A stretch of DNA of 64,000 bases. Source: Streptomyces sp. CG4 (GTDB taxonomy: Bacteria > Actinomycetota > Actinomycetes > Streptomycetales > Streptomycetaceae). Location: NCBI RefSeq assembly GCF_041080655.1, contig NZ_CP163525.1, positions 1,488,001 through 1,552,000 on the forward strand, in the 5' to 3' direction. The position numbers and the translations under genes are program-made. Under the pieces are notes generated by a model, which was given only the letters and a program-made list of their open reading frames with translations, made no database searches and was not told where the DNA came from. Each line of letters opens with the position of its first letter. Positions within the stretch are counted from its first letter, which is position 1. Of this stretch, positions 53,114-63,784 are shown in pieces.

Positions 53114-55008
53114 TCCTTCTCCTTGGCTGGGCCGTCCGCGTCCCTGACGGCCAGGCTCGCGCTGATCCGCCCGGCGATCTCGACGGGCGTGAGACCGATG
53201 TCGGCCAGCACCTCGCCGCGCTTGGCGTGCGCGAGGAACTGCTCCGGGATGCCGAACCGCCGTACCGGCACGTCCACGTCGGCGTCGCCGAGGGCCAGCG
53301 CCACGGCGGAACCGACGCCCGCGGAGCGGCTGTTGTCCTCCACGACGGCGACCAGGCGGTGCGCGGCCGCGAGGCCCGGCAGTGCGGGGTCGACGGGCTT
53401 GACCCAGCGGGGGTCCACCACCGTGCAGTCGATGCCGCGCGCCTGCAGCAGATCGGCGGCCTGCAGACACACCGGGGCCATCACGCCGACGGCCACCAGC
53501 AGCACCTCGGGGCGCTCGCCGCGGTACAGCACGTCCATGTCGCCGACGTGGCCGATCGCCGGGATGTCCGGGCCGACGGACTCCTTCGGGAAGCGGACCA
53601 GGGTGGGCGCGTCGTCCACGGCGACGGCCTCGCGCAGCTGAGCGCGCAGCTGCCCGGCGTCGCGCGGGGCGGCGATCCTGAGACCGGGGACGACCTGCAG
53701 GATGGACAGGTCCCACATGCCGTTGTGGGAGGCGCCGTCGACGCCGGTGACGCCGGCCCGGTCGAGGACGAAGGTGACTCCGCAGCGGTGCAGCGCGACG
53801 TCCATCAGCAGCTGGTCGAAGGCGCGGTTGAGGAAGGTGGCGTAGACGGCGACGACCGGGTGCAGCCCGCCGGTGGCGAGCCCGGCCGCGGAGACGGCCG
53901 CGTGCTGCTCGGCGATGCCCACGTCCCACACGCGGTCGGGGAAGCGCTCGGCGAACTGGGCGAGCCCGACCGGGTGCAGCATGGCCGCCGTGATGGCGAC
54001 GACGTCGTCGCGTTCCTCGCCGATCCGTACGATCTCGTCACCGAACACGGAGGTCCAGGAAGGTCCGCCGGACGGCGCGAGCGGTTCGCAGGTCAGCGGG
54101 TCCATCACGCCGACGGTGTGGAAGTGGTCCTCCTCGTGGAGGAGGGCGGGCTCGTAGCCGCGGCCCTTCTCGGTGAGGCAGTGGACCAGGACCGGGCCGT
54201 GGAAGCGCTTCGCGCGGCGCAGCGCCGATTCGACGGCCTTGATGTCGTGCCCGTCGATCGGGCCGACGTACTTCAGGCCCAGGTCCTCGAACATGCCCTG
54301 CGGGGCGAAGGCGTCCTTGAAGCCCTTCTTCGCCCCGTGCAGGGACTCGTAGAGGGTGGCGCCGACGACGGGTGTGCGCAGCAGTACGTCCTTGCCCCAG
54401 GCGAGGACCTTCTCGTAGCCGTCGGTGGTGCGCAGGGTGGCCAGGTGGTTGGCGAGGCCGCCGATGGTCGGGGCGTAGGAGCGTTCGTTGTCGTTGACGA
54501 CGATGATCAGCGGGCGGTCCTTGACGGCCGCGATGTTGTTCAGCGCCTCCCAGGCCATGCCGCCGGTCAGCGCGCCGTCGCCGATGACCGCGACCACATG
54601 ACCCTTCTCCCCCTGCACCTGGTGAGCCTTGGCGAGGCCGTCGGCCCAGCCGAGCGCGGTGGAGGCGTGGCTGTTCTCGATGATGTCGTGCTCGGACTCC
54701 TCGCGTGAGGGGTAGCCGGACAGTCCCCCCTTGCCGCGCAGCTTGGAGAAGTCCTGACGCCCTGTCAGCAACTTGTGGACATAGGACTGGTGGCCGGTGT
54801 CCCACAGGATGCGGTCGACCGGTGACTCGAAGACCCGGTGGAGCGCGATGGACAGTTCCACCACCCCCAGATTGGGCCCGAGATGACCGCCGGTCCGCGC
54901 CACCGCGTGCACCAGGAACTCGCGTATCTCCTCGGACAGTTCGCCGAGTTCCGCCTCGGACAGCGCCTTCAGGTCACGCGGTCCCCGGATGTTCTCCAGA
55001 ATGGTCAC
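53110..55008 (-). CDS. dxs: 1-deoxy-D-xylulose-5-phosphate synthase
   Basis: Dxs joins pyruvate and glyceraldehyde 3-phosphate with ThDP, the entry to the MEP isoprenoid pathway. The 632-residue protein has [13 protein letters not shown], the ThDP motif [20 protein letters not shown], a transketolase-type pyrimidine domain with [20 protein letters not shown] and [23 protein letters not shown] at 55008 is the start. Being inside the hopanoid operon, it is probably a second, dedicated copy beside a housekeeping one. Confidence 0.95.
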   Translation of the reverse strand: MTILENIRGPRDLKALSEAELGELSEEIREFLVHAVARTGGHLGPNLGVVELSIALHRVFESPVDRILWDTGHQSYVHKLLTGRQDFSKLRGKGGLSGYPSREESEHDIIENSHASTALGWADGLAKAHQVQGEKGHVVAVIGDGALTGGMAWEALNNIAAVKDRPLIIVVNDNERSYAPTIGGLANHLATLRTTDGYEKVLAWGKDVLLRTPVVGATLYESLHGAKKGFKDAFAPQGMFEDLGLKYVGPIDGHDIKAVESALRRAKRFHGPVLVHCLTEKGRGYEPALLHEEDHFHTVGVMDPLTCEPLAPSGGPSWTSVFGDEIVRIGEERDDVVAITAAMLHPVGLAQFAERFPDRVWDVGIAEQHAAVSAAGLATGGLHPVVAVYATFLNRAFDQLLMDVALHRCGVTFVLDRAGVTGVDGASHNGMWDLSILQVVPGLRIAAPRDAGQLRAQLREAVAVDDAPTLVRFPKESVGPDIPAIGHVGDMDVLYRGERPEVLLVAVGVMAPVCLQAADLLQARGIDCTVVDPRWVKPVDPALPGLAAAHRLVAVVEDNSRSAGVGSAVALALGDADVDVPVRRFGIPEQFLAHAKRGEVLADIGLTPVEIAGRISASLAVRDADGPAKEKE

Positions 55009-55043
55009 GTAGGGCCCCCTCTCGGTCCGTGCTCTGCCTCAAC

Positions 55044-56171
55044 TCACTTGTCTGCGGGGCTGGTCGGCTCGGCGAGCCGCATCGCCTCCTCGATGAGCGT
55101 GGCCACGATCCTCGACTCGGGGACGGTCTTGACGACCTCGCCCTTGACGAAGATCTGGCCCTTCCCGTTGCCTGAGGCAACTCCCAGGTCGGCCTCCCGG
55201 GCCTCGCCCGGACCGTTGACCACACACCCCATCACGGCGACCCTGAGCGGCACTTCCATGCCCTCCAGGCCCGCCGTGACCTCCTCGGCCAGCTTGTAGA
55301 CGTCGACCTGGGCCCGGCCGCAGGACGGGCAGGAGACGATCTCCAGCCGCCGTTGCCTCAGACCGAGCGACTCCAGGATCTGGATGCCGACCTTGACCTC
55401 CTCCGCCGGCGGGGCCGACAGGGAGACGCGGATCGTGTCGCCGATGCCCCGCGACAGCAACGCCCCGAAGGCCACGGACGACTTGACCGTGCCCTGGAAC
55501 GCAGGGCCCGCCTCGGTGACCCCCAGGTGCAGCGGGTAGTCGCAGCTCTCGGCGAGCTGCCGGTACGCCTCGATCATGACGACCGGGTCGTTGTGCTTGA
55601 CGGAGATCTTGAGGTCCCGGAAGTCGTGCTCCTCGAAGAGCGAGGCCTCCCACAGCGCGCTCTCGACCAGCGCCTCAGGAGTGGCCTTGCCGTACTTCTG
55701 CAGCAGCCGCCGGTCCAGGGAACCGGCGTTGACGCCGATCCGGACCGGCGTGCCGTGGTCCTTGGCGGCGCGCGCGATCTCCTTCACCTGGTCGTCGAAC
55801 TTCTTGATGTTGCCCGGGTTGACACGGACCGCCGCGCAGCCGGCCTCGATGGCCGCGAAGACGTACTTCGGCTGGAAGTGGATGTCCGCGATCACCGGGA
55901 TCTGCGACTTGCGGGCGAGGGTCGCGAGGGCGTCCGCGTCGTCCTGGGTGGGGCAGGCGACCCGGACGATCTGGCAGCCGGACGCGGTGAGTTCCGCGAT
56001 CTGCTGCAGGGTGGCGCCGATGTCCGACGTGCGGGTCGTCGTCATCGACTGCACCGACACCGGGGCTCCGCCCCCGACCGCCACCGGCCCGACCTGGATC
56101 TGCCGCGACTGCCGCCGCGGCGCGACCGGCCGGACCGGTACCTCGGGAACGCCCAAGGGTACGGCGGTCAT
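55044..56171 (-). CDS. ispG: 4-hydroxy-3-methylbut-2-enyl diphosphate synthase (flavodoxin)
   Basis: IspG (GcpE) reduces MEcPP to HMBPP with a 4Fe-4S cluster. The 375-residue protein has [20 protein letters not shown], the MEP-barrel segment [20 protein letters not shown] and the cluster region [20 protein letters not shown] with a third cysteine in [20 protein letters not shown]. It follows hpnH by four bases and precedes dxs by 35, so the operon carries two MEP-pathway enzymes. Confidence 0.95.
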   Translation of the reverse strand: MTAVPLGVPEVPVRPVAPRRQSRQIQVGPVAVGGGAPVSVQSMTTTRTSDIGATLQQIAELTASGCQIVRVACPTQDDADALATLARKSQIPVIADIHFQPKYVFAAIEAGCAAVRVNPGNIKKFDDQVKEIARAAKDHGTPVRIGVNAGSLDRRLLQKYGKATPEALVESALWEASLFEEHDFRDLKISVKHNDPVVMIEAYRQLAESCDYPLHLGVTEAGPAFQGTVKSSVAFGALLSRGIGDTIRVSLSAPPAEEVKVGIQILESLGLRQRRLEIVSCPSCGRAQVDVYKLAEEVTAGLEGMEVPLRVAVMGCVVNGPGEAREADLGVASGNGKGQIFVKGEVVKTVPESRIVATLIEEAMRLAEPTSPADK

Positions 56172-56175
56172 CGCC

Positions 56176-57198
56176 TCACTCCCGGTTTCCCGAGACGGTC
56201 TCGCGCATGGCCCGCAGCGACTCCTTCAGGGAGCCCATGGTGGCGAGGACGGCCGTGGGTTCGTAGCCGCAGTGCGCCATGCAGTTCTCGCAGCGCGGGT
56301 CCTTGCCACGGCCGTACTTGTCCCAGTCGGTCTCCTCCAGCAGCTGCCGGTACGTGGGCACATAGCCGTCGCTCATCAGGTAGCAGGGCTTCTGCCAGCC
56401 GAACAGCGAGTAGCTCGGGATCGCCCACGCGGTGCACGGGAAGTCGACCTTGCCCTCCAGGAAGTCCAGGAAGAGCGGGCTCTGGTTGAGCCGCCACTTC
56501 GCCCGGTTGCCGCCCGAGAAGGCCTTCTTGAACAGTTCCCGGGTCTGCTGGACGCCGAGGAAGTGCTCCTGGTCGGGGGCCTTCTCGTAGGCGTAGGCGG
56601 GCGACAGCATCATCTCGTCGACCTGCAGGTCGTCGTTGAGGAAGTTCAGCACCTCGACGACGGTCTGCGGGGTGTCCGTGTTGAAGAAGGTGGAGTTCGT
56701 GGTCACCCGGAAGCCGCGCCGCTTGGCCTCCTTGATGGCCTCCACCGCCTCGTCGAAGGTGCCCTCCTTCGCCACGGAGGCGTCGTGCCGCTCCCGCAGC
56801 CCGTCGATGTGCACGGCCCAGGCGAAATAGGGCGAGGGCTTGAACTTGTCCATCTTCTTGCGCATCAGCAGCGCGTTGGTGCAGAGGAAGACGAATTTCT
56901 TCTTCGCCACCAACTGCCGCACGATTTCGTCGATCTGCGGATGCATCAGGGGCTCGCCGCCGGCGATCGAGACCATCGGCGCACCCGACTCCAGGACCGC
57001 GCCCACGGCCTGCGCCACGGGCATGCGCTGCTTGAGCACGCCCGCCGGGTGCTGGATCTTGCCGCAGCCCTCGCACTTGAGATTGCACGCGAACAGCGGC
57101 TCCAACTCGACCAGCAGGGCGAACTTGTCCCGCTTCCTGAGCTTCTGTTCCAACAGGTACGTAGCGACCTTGATGGTCTGACGCAGCGGCATGGCCAT
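56176..57198 (-). CDS. hpnH: adenosyl hopene transferase, radical SAM (HpnH)
   Basis: HpnH adds a 5'-deoxyadenosyl radical to diploptene/hopene to give adenosylhopane, first step of side-chain building. The 340-residue protein has the radical SAM cysteines in [18 protein letters not shown] (CX3CX2C), then [20 protein letters not shown] and a SPASM-like C-terminal [25 protein letters not shown] five bases before the ATG at 57198 fixes the start. Confidence 0.95.
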   Translation of the reverse strand: MAMPLRQTIKVATYLLEQKLRKRDKFALLVELEPLFACNLKCEGCGKIQHPAGVLKQRMPVAQAVGAVLESGAPMVSIAGGEPLMHPQIDEIVRQLVAKKKFVFLCTNALLMRKKMDKFKPSPYFAWAVHIDGLRERHDASVAKEGTFDEAVEAIKEAKRRGFRVTTNSTFFNTDTPQTVVEVLNFLNDDLQVDEMMLSPAYAYEKAPDQEHFLGVQQTRELFKKAFSGGNRAKWRLNQSPLFLDFLEGKVDFPCTAWAIPSYSLFGWQKPCYLMSDGYVPTYRQLLEETDWDKYGRGKDPRCENCMAHCGYEPTAVLATMGSLKESLRAMRETVSGNRE

Positions 57199-57203
57199 CT
57201 GGC

Positions 57204-57845
57204 TCACCTCCGGGGGAGCAACAAAGAACGGTGCCATTCATAAAATGCGGGAAGAACGGAACGAAGAACGCGGAAAGCAGATATTCCACCGCGCAGCGTG
57301 CCGATCCGGACGAGTTCATGTTCTGGAGCGTCCACGACCACCCGTACGGCCGCAACGGGGCGCTCGCCGCCGCGGACGGCGGCGAACAGCGTGGCCGCCG
57401 ACTCCATGTCGACCGCGAGCGCGCCGGTCGCGAGCAGCTGGGACCGCTCGGGGCCGCGTACCACGTGGTCGGAGCCGGTGAGCGGCCCGGTGTGGACCGT
57501 GCGGCCGGGCAGCAGCCGCGCTAGTTCCTTGACCAGCAGCTCGGTGCCCACGCAGGCGACGGTGGCGCGCGGGTCCCGGGTCTCCTCGGCGACCACCAGG
57601 TCGCCGGGATGCATACCGGGCGCGAGCCCGGCGCAGAAGCCCGTGGCCAGCACGGCCGCGTCGGCCAGCGCCGGGCCGGAGAGCTGCCGGGTGACGGAGC
57701 GTTCCGCCGCACGGGGACCCATGCCCGTGCGGAGAAAGGAGACCGGCCCGTCCGCCCCGCCCCTGTCCCCCGTGCGCAGGGCCAGATGCTCGATGCCGAG
57801 CGCGCAGGCGATCAGCAGCGGGGCCGGTGCGGGCTGGTTGGTCAA
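57204..57845 (-). CDS. hpnG: adenosylhopane nucleosidase/phosphorylase (HpnG)
   Basis: A 213-residue member of the purine phosphorylase/MTA-SAH nucleosidase fold: FLRTGMGPRAAERSVTRQLS, VLATGFCAGLAPGMHPGDLV and the late GALAVDMESAATLFAAVRGG, where the Glu binds the ribose. HpnG removes adenine from adenosylhopane to give ribosylhopane. Start is TTG at 57845, one base after the cyclase stop, with AAGGTGA about ten bases upstream. Confidence 0.92.
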   Translation of the reverse strand: MTNQPAPAPLLIACALGIEHLALRTGDRGGADGPVSFLRTGMGPRAAERSVTRQLSGPALADAAVLATGFCAGLAPGMHPGDLVVAEETRDPRATVACVGTELLVKELARLLPGRTVHTGPLTGSDHVVRGPERSQLLATGALAVDMESAATLFAAVRGGERPVAAVRVVVDAPEHELVRIGTLRGGISAFRVLRSVLPAFYEWHRSLLLPRR

Positions 57846-57846
57846 T

Positions 57847-59871
57847 TCAGCTCACCTTGGCCTCGGACAGCGGTTTCCCGGCGAGCAGAGCGCGCTCGAA
57901 GGGGTCACCGTGCAGATACCGGCCGAGCGCGGTGAGCGGGAAGACCTGCCGGTACAGGTGGTAGTTGATGGAGAAGTCCCAGGGGAAGCCGGTGCCGGTG
58001 AAGTACGGCTCGTCCCAGGTGCCGTCCTCCTGCTGGGTGTCGGCGAGCCAGCGGATGCCGCGCTCGACGGCCTTGGCGTCCTGCTCCCCCGCCGCGAGCA
58101 GCGCCATCAGCGCCCACGCGGTCTGCGAGGCGGTCGAGGCGCCCCGGCCGCTCCACTCCTTGACGAACTTGTAGGAGCGCAGATCCTCGCCCCAGCCGCC
58201 GTCGTCGTTCTGCACGCTCTCCAGCCAGGCCACGGCCCGCCGGATCGCCGGGTGCGCGCCGGGCAGCCCGGCGGCGGTCAGCGCGGGGACGACCGACCCG
58301 GTGCCGTAGATGTAGTTGACGCCCCAGCGGCCGAACCACGAGCCGTCCGGCTCCTGTTCGGCGAGCAGCCACTCGATGCCCCGGCGCGTCCGCGGGTCGT
58401 GGGCGAGGCCCTCCGCGGCGAGCATCTCCACGACGTGCGCGGTGACGTCCGCCGACGGCGGGTCGATGACCTCGCCGAAGTCGCAGAACGGCAGCCGGTT
58501 GGGGAACGGGCTGGTGTTGTCGACGTCGAAGGCGCCCCACGCGCCGTTCTTCGACTGCATCCCCAGGTTCCAGCGCACGGCGCGCCCGACGGCCCGGTCC
58601 ACGCGCTCGGGGTCGTGATGCCGGACCCGGCGCAGTGCGAGGGCGACCTCGGCGGTGTCGTCGATGTCGGGGTAGTTGTCGTTGTGGAACTCGAACGCCC
58701 AGCCGCCCGGCGGTAGGTGCGGTCGCTTCACGGCCCAGTCGCCGGGCCGCACGATCTCCTCGCCCAGCATCCAGTCGGCCGCCCTGACCAGTTGCGGATG
58801 GTCGGCGGGCAGCCCGGCGTCGATGAGCGCGATGGTGGCGAGGCAGGTGTCCCAGACCGGGGACTGACAGGCCTCGATCATCCGGGCGCCGTCCTCGCGC
58901 CATACGGCGAAACGGTCCAGCGAGGCGAGGCCCTCGCGCATCACCGGGTGCTCGAGGTCGTAGCCGAGCAGGTGCAGGGCGATGACCGAGTACACCGCCG
59001 GGGGCTGGATGCCGCCCCAGCAGCCGTCGTTCTCCTGCCGCTCGATGATCCAGCGGGCGGCGGAGTTCATCGCGGCCCTGCGGAGGCGGCGCGGGGCAAC
59101 CTTGCGGAACTGGTGCAGCGCCCTGTCCAGCCGCTGGAAGGCACCGGCCCAACTGGCCACCGGAGCAAGCGGCTTGGCCGGGTCGGGGTCGGCCGGGTCG
59201 GTGTGCAGCTCGTCCAGTGGGAAGGGCGCCGGGCGCACCGGGCGCTTGGCCGAGACGATGGTCAGCGGCACGATGGTCTGCCGGGCCCAGCAGCCGAAGT
59301 CGTAGATGTTGAGCGGCATCCAGGCCGGGAAGTAGATGAGCTCCGGCGGGAGTTCGGGCAGGTCCTCCCACTTCCACCAGCCGAACAGGGCGAGCCAGAT
59401 GCGGGTGAAGACCCTGGAGGCGGCGATTCCGCCGCGCTCACGGATCCAGGCGGAAGCTTTCGCCAAGTGCGGGGCGTCGGGCGCGTCGCCGGCCAGGCGC
59501 AGGGCGACATAGGCCTCGATGGTGGTGGACAGTTCGCCGGGCCCGCCGTAGAAGGTCGCCCAGGTGCCGTCCTCGCGCTGCTCGCCGCGAATGAACTTCG
59601 CGGCGGCCTGCGTGGTCTCCTCGTCGCGGATTCCCAGGAACTGACGGAGCAGCAGGTCCTCGGCGTCCATGGTGACGTTGGTCTCCAGGTCGCCCTTCCA
59701 CCAGCCCTGGGCGTCCTGCCGCGCGAGCAGGAGGTCCGTGGCGCGCCGGGCGGCGCGAGCGGCGGCTTCTTGTACCCCGGCCGTCTCGGGGGTGGTGTCG
59801 GTGGTGTCGCTGGCCGCGGCAGCGCGGGTCGGCACAGTCGCCCCGGTGCTTCCGTCGGTCGTCGCTGTCAT
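57847..59871 (-). CDS. shc: squalene-hopene cyclase
   Basis: Shc cyclises squalene to hopene at the membrane surface. The 674-residue protein has many QW repeats (QDAQGWWKGDL, QEDGTWATFYGG, QENDGCWGGIQP, QSKNGAWGAFD, QEPDGSWFGRWG, QNDDGGWGEDL, QEDGTWDEPYF) and the proton-donor DxDD motif in YPDIDDTAEVALALRR near residue 402. The ATG at 59871 follows AAGGGGAAGCC. A 115-base gap before it may hold an internal promoter, though I cannot point to one. Confidence 0.96.
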   Translation of the reverse strand: MTATTDGSTGATVPTRAAAASDTTDTTPETAGVQEAAARAARRATDLLLARQDAQGWWKGDLETNVTMDAEDLLLRQFLGIRDEETTQAAAKFIRGEQREDGTWATFYGGPGELSTTIEAYVALRLAGDAPDAPHLAKASAWIRERGGIAASRVFTRIWLALFGWWKWEDLPELPPELIYFPAWMPLNIYDFGCWARQTIVPLTIVSAKRPVRPAPFPLDELHTDPADPDPAKPLAPVASWAGAFQRLDRALHQFRKVAPRRLRRAAMNSAARWIIERQENDGCWGGIQPPAVYSVIALHLLGYDLEHPVMREGLASLDRFAVWREDGARMIEACQSPVWDTCLATIALIDAGLPADHPQLVRAADWMLGEEIVRPGDWAVKRPHLPPGGWAFEFHNDNYPDIDDTAEVALALRRVRHHDPERVDRAVGRAVRWNLGMQSKNGAWGAFDVDNTSPFPNRLPFCDFGEVIDPPSADVTAHVVEMLAAEGLAHDPRTRRGIEWLLAEQEPDGSWFGRWGVNYIYGTGSVVPALTAAGLPGAHPAIRRAVAWLESVQNDDGGWGEDLRSYKFVKEWSGRGASTASQTAWALMALLAAGEQDAKAVERGIRWLADTQQEDGTWDEPYFTGTGFPWDFSINYHLYRQVFPLTALGRYLHGDPFERALLAGKPLSEAKVS

Positions 59872-59986
59872 GGCTTCCCCTTCGTGCAGTCGTGCGAGTC
59901 GTGCTGCTGTGGGTCCGCCGTCGGCCGGTGTCCGCAGGTGCTGCGGCACCGGCCGGCGAGCTACGCGAGTGTTCGACCGATAGTGA

Positions 59987-61123
59987 TCATCTCTTTCGTA
60001 CGACGACGAAGTCGGCGAGCGCCGTGAAGGAGTCCCGCACCCGGTCGGGCATGTCGACGGCGTCGAGGGCTTCGATGGCGATGATGTGCTGACGGCGCGC
60101 TTCCCCGGCCGTCCAGTCGCGGCCGCCGGCCCGCTCGATGAGGGCCGCACGGGCCGCGAACTCCTCCTCGGAGAAGTTCTCGAAGTCGCTGCTCTTGGCG
60201 TCCGCGGCGAGGATCTCGCCGAGCTCCTCGGAGGCGGGGCCGCCGGCCGCGAGCGCGGCGACGACCGGCAGGGACTTCTTGCGCTGGCGCAGGTCGCTCC
60301 AGGTCTGCTTGCCGGTGGCCTCCGGGTCGCCCCAGATGCCGAGCAGGTCGTCGACGGCCTGGAAGGCGAGGCCGAGGTGGTAGCCGTACTTCTCCAGCGC
60401 GTCGGCGGTGGCGTCGTCCGCGCCGCCGAGCACCGCGCCGATGGAGCTGGAGGCCGCGAGCAGCGCGCCGGTCTTGTTGCCCTCCATCTCCAGGCACTCC
60501 TCGACGCTGACGCGGTCGCGGTGTTCGTAGGAGATGTCCTGTGCCTGACCGTCGATCAGGGCGCGGGTGGCGGTGGTCAGCCGGCGGGTGGCGCGGCCGG
60601 CCTCGACCGTGCCGAGCTCCAGCAGGATCTCGTTGGCCAGCGCGAACAGGGCGTCGCCGACCAGGATGGCCTGCGCGGGGCCGTGCACCTTCCAGACCGT
60701 GTCGCGGTGCCGGCGCTGCTCGTCGCCGTCCATCAGGTCGTCGTGCAGCAACGAGAAGTTGTGGACGAGTTCCACGGCGACGGCGCCGGGGATGCCCACC
60801 TCGGGCGCGGCGCCGGTGACCTCGGCGGAGAGCACGGCGAGCGCGGGACGCACGGCCTTGCCGCCGTCACCGTCGGCCGGGTTGCCGGCGGCGTCGATCC
60901 AGCCGAAGTGGTAGGCGGCGACGGTGTCCATGGGAGACGCCAGCCGATCGACGGCCGCACGCAGGACCGGAGTGGCCAGGGTCCGGCCGCGCTCCAGCAA
61001 CGCGGTCACGTCCACCGCGGCCCGTGGGACGGGCGTCGAGGCCGGGGGCACAGTGGGCACAGTCTCTCCTCTTGTTGCGGTACCGGGGGTGCGGGGACCT
61101 GCCGCCGGCTGCTGATCGAGCAT
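59987..61123 (-). CDS. trans-polyprenyl diphosphate synthase (FPP/GGPP synthase)
   Basis: A 378-residue prenyltransferase. The first aspartate-rich motif is in LVHNFSLLHDDLMDGDEQRR, the second in LAFQAVDDLLGIWGDPEATG, with the KTGALLAASS region between. It condenses IPP with allylic diphosphates; in this operon FPP for squalene is the expected product. The start at 61123 overlaps the hpnE stop (TGATG). The N-terminal 45 residues are a proline/threonine-rich extension without family match. Confidence 0.93.
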   Translation of the reverse strand: MLDQQPAAGPRTPGTATRGETVPTVPPASTPVPRAAVDVTALLERGRTLATPVLRAAVDRLASPMDTVAAYHFGWIDAAGNPADGDGGKAVRPALAVLSAEVTGAAPEVGIPGAVAVELVHNFSLLHDDLMDGDEQRRHRDTVWKVHGPAQAILVGDALFALANEILLELGTVEAGRATRRLTTATRALIDGQAQDISYEHRDRVSVEECLEMEGNKTGALLAASSSIGAVLGGADDATADALEKYGYHLGLAFQAVDDLLGIWGDPEATGKQTWSDLRQRKKSLPVVAALAAGGPASEELGEILAADAKSSDFENFSEEEFAARAALIERAGGRDWTAGEARRQHIIAIEALDAVDMPDRVRDSFTALADFVVVRKR

Positions 61124-62559
61124 CAGGCCGCCTCCTCGAACTCGAAGAGATGGCGGGGGCGGGGCCGGCCCAGGGCACTGAGGGCGGCGTCGGCCGCGCT
61201 CACTCCACTGCGGACCGCACTCTCCATGGTCGCGGGCCACCCTGTGGCGGTCCACGCTCCGGCCAGGTACAGGCCGGGGGCCTTGGTGCGGGCGCCGGGC
61301 CGCAGCCGCCCGACGCCGGGGGTGGGGGCGAACGTGGCCGTGCGCTCCCGGGTCACGAAGAAGTCCTGCACCTCGGCGCCGCGGGTGCCCGGGATCAGCC
61401 GCTCCAGCTCGGGCAGATAGCGCTCGCGCAGTTCGGCGACCGGCAGGTCGATCTCCTCCTGCGCGGCCGACTGGGACAGCGCGAGGTACTGACCGTCGGT
61501 CAGCCCGGAGGCGTCGGTGCGGTCGAAGACCCACTGCACCGGGGTACCGAGGGCGGCGAAGAACGGGCGCGCCAGCACCTTGCGGTCGTAGACGACATGG
61601 ACGTTGAGGATCGGCGCGGTGTCGATGCCCAGCAGCCGCTCGGGGGCGTCGAGGGCGCCGGACGGCAGCAGGTCGTGGGCCTCGCGCTGGGGTACGGCGA
61701 GGACGACGGCGTCGGTTTCCAGGCGCTCACCGGGAACCTGAACGCTCCAGGTGCCGTTCTCGTTGATAGAGACGGAGGTGACGCGTGTACGGACCTCGGT
61801 ACGGACGCCCGCGGAGTCGAGCGCCTTGCGGGCCAGCCGGTCGTGCAGTTCGCCCAGCGGGACGCGGGCCCAGCCGATGTCGGCCGCGCCCGGGTCGGAC
61901 AGCAGACCGGTCTTGAACACCATCGCGGCGAGCCCCAGTGAGGCGTCGCCCGCGACCGCGTTGAGGGTGGCGACCCCGACCAGGTCCCACAGGGCCTCGA
62001 CGGCGCGCGTCGACTGGCCGTGCGCGGCCAGCCAGCTGCCGAAGTCCTGGGTGTCCAGGGTCGGATCGGCGAGGTCGAGCCCCTTCAGCGCGAGCGCGGC
62101 CCGCCCGACCGCAGCGCGCTCGGCGAGCGAGAGGTGCGGATAGGCGGCCAGGCTGCGCCCCAGGTGGAGGGGGACGGGCAGCGGGTCGCGCCGCAGTCTG
62201 CCGAGCCGTCTGCCCTCGGGCTTGGCGACGTCGACGACGGGCACGTCCAGGCGGTCCTGCAGCGGTGCCAGCGACGCGCCCTCGATCCGGTCGAGGAACC
62301 AGCGGTACGCGGTGCAGCAGCGCAGGTACACATGCTGGCCGTTGTCGACGGTCAGCTCGCCGCGCTGAAAGGAGAAGGCGAGGCCGCCGAGCCTCGGCCT
62401 GCCTTCGAGCAGGGTGACACGCACGCCCGCGTCGGCGAGCGCGAGCGCCGCGGTGATCCCGGCGAGCCCGCCGCCGACGACGACGGCGCTGCGGCCTGCC
62501 GCGCCCTCGTCTCCCGCGGCGCGGTGCGCCTGTGCTGCGGGGCGTGAGCCGTCGCTCAT
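61123..62559 (-). CDS. hpnE: hydroxysqualene dehydroxylase (HpnE)
   Basis: HpnE reduces hydroxysqualene to squalene with FAD. The 478-residue protein begins its Rossmann fold at AVVVGGGLAGITAALALADA, then LLEGRPRLGGLAFSFQRGEL and DNGQHVYLRCCTAYRWFLDR as in HpnE; the second FAD contact is near the end (APGLYLAGAWTATGWPATME). The ATG overlaps the stop of the small gene upstream (ATGA). Confidence 0.94.
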   Translation of the reverse strand: MSDGSRPAAQAHRAAGDEGAAGRSAVVVGGGLAGITAALALADAGVRVTLLEGRPRLGGLAFSFQRGELTVDNGQHVYLRCCTAYRWFLDRIEGASLAPLQDRLDVPVVDVAKPEGRRLGRLRRDPLPVPLHLGRSLAAYPHLSLAERAAVGRAALALKGLDLADPTLDTQDFGSWLAAHGQSTRAVEALWDLVGVATLNAVAGDASLGLAAMVFKTGLLSDPGAADIGWARVPLGELHDRLARKALDSAGVRTEVRTRVTSVSINENGTWSVQVPGERLETDAVVLAVPQREAHDLLPSGALDAPERLLGIDTAPILNVHVVYDRKVLARPFFAALGTPVQWVFDRTDASGLTDGQYLALSQSAAQEEIDLPVAELRERYLPELERLIPGTRGAEVQDFFVTRERTATFAPTPGVGRLRPGARTKAPGLYLAGAWTATGWPATMESAVRSGVSAADAALSALGRPRPRHLFEFEEAA

Positions 62560-62822
62560 CGTGCGTCCTTCCGTGCGAGCGCTCCGCGGGCGGGGCCGTG
62601 ATGGACCGTCCTTTGTCCGCCGCTTCGTCGTGGCTGGTCGTGCCCACGCCGCGGTAGCCGCAGGTCAGATACTGCCCCGCGCCCCTGGGCGCTGCCGACC
62701 TGCTGGGCGTGCAGAGTGAACGGTGCACGCTCCGCCGTCGCAGTCAGGGACGCCACGCCGCAGTGAAGGGTTGCCTGCCGCATCTCCCCCTGCCACTCGT
62801 CTCCTGGTTCGCCGAGATCCAT
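62556..62822 (-). CDS. small protein between hpnD and hpnE (DUF6380-like)
   Basis: An 88-residue reading frame. Its ATG at 62822 overlaps the hpnD stop (TGATG) and its stop overlaps the hpnE start (ATGA), so it is coupled on both sides. The part MRQATLHCGVASLTATAERA matches what I remember of DUF6380 proteins in Streptomyces hopanoid clusters; GGGGGAG lies directly before that internal ATG, which may be a second start. The rest is Arg/Gly-rich and unstructured. Function unknown. Confidence 0.6.
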   Translation of the reverse strand: MDLGEPGDEWQGEMRQATLHCGVASLTATAERAPFTLHAQQVGSAQGRGAVSDLRLPRRGHDQPRRSGGQRTVHHGPARGALARKDAR

Positions 62823-63784
62823 CAGGCGCGCCTCCTGACGGAACGCGGGGAGACATGGCGGGTCACATGCCGGGTGTCCAGACCGGACAGGCCGCGCACG
62901 GCGACGTAGGCCTTCTCCCGTCCGGGCAGCGAGACCCGGCCGCGCAGCACGGCCTCCGGGTCGCGCTCGATACGGTCCAGCAGCCGGCGGTAGATGCCGG
63001 CCATCGCGGCGACACAGGCACCGCTGCGCCGGTCGAGCATGGGCAGCAGCCGGTAGCCCTCGGCGAAAAGGGCACGGGCCCGCCGCACTTCGAAGTGCAC
63101 GAGGCCCGCGAAGTCGGAACCCTCGGGTGGAGTCGGCCCGTCGAACCCGGCCGAGCAGCCGAACTTGGCCAGGTCGTCGGCGGGCAGATAGGTACGGCCG
63201 CCCTCGGCGTCCTCGCGGACGTCCCTGAGGATGTTGGTCAGCTGCAGCGCGAGACCGAGGGTGTCGGCGTACTCGGACGCGCGCTCGGCGCCACGCGCTC
63301 CCGGTTCGGTGCCGAACACGCCGAGCGAGAGCCGGCCGATGGCGCCGGCGACACACCGGCAGTAGGCCTTCAGGTCGTCCCAGGTCTCGTAGGTCTCGCC
63401 GCGCACGTCCATCTGGACGCCGTCGATCAGTTCGTCGAGGCCGCCGAGCGGGATCGGGAAAGCGCGTGCGGCATGGGCGAGCGCGACGGCGACCGGGTCG
63501 GTGTCGTCCTCCTCGACCTCACCGTCCCGGACCCGGGCGAGCAGCGCCCTGGTGTCCTCGAGCCGCTTCAGCTTCACCTCGCCGGCCAGGTCGCCGTCGC
63601 CGATGTCGTCCACGCGCCGGGAAAAGGCGTACAGCGCCGACATGGCGCGACGCTTGGGCGTGGGCAGCAGCCGGATGCCGTAGGCGAAGTTACGGGCCTG
63701 CTGCCCGGTGACGGTCTCGCAGTAGCTGTAGGCGGCGAGTACCGGTGCGGACACGTGTGACGGAGAATCCACGGTCCGGATCAC
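62822..63784 (-). CDS. hpnD: presqualene diphosphate synthase (HpnD)
   Basis: HpnD joins two FPP into presqualene diphosphate. The 320-residue protein is a squalene/phytoene synthase: YGIRLLPTPKRRAMSALYAF, the first acidic motif in SRRVDDIGDGDLAGEVKLKR, YCRCVAGAIGRLSLGVFG and the second acidic motif in LALQLTNILRDVREDAEGGR. GTG at 63784 overlaps the stop of hpnC (GTGA). Confidence 0.94.
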   Translation of the reverse strand: MIRTVDSPSHVSAPVLAAYSYCETVTGQQARNFAYGIRLLPTPKRRAMSALYAFSRRVDDIGDGDLAGEVKLKRLEDTRALLARVRDGEVEEDDTDPVAVALAHAARAFPIPLGGLDELIDGVQMDVRGETYETWDDLKAYCRCVAGAIGRLSLGVFGTEPGARGAERASEYADTLGLALQLTNILRDVREDAEGGRTYLPADDLAKFGCSAGFDGPTPPEGSDFAGLVHFEVRRARALFAEGYRLLPMLDRRSGACVAAMAGIYRRLLDRIERDPEAVLRGRVSLPGREKAYVAVRGLSGLDTRHVTRHVSPRSVRRRA

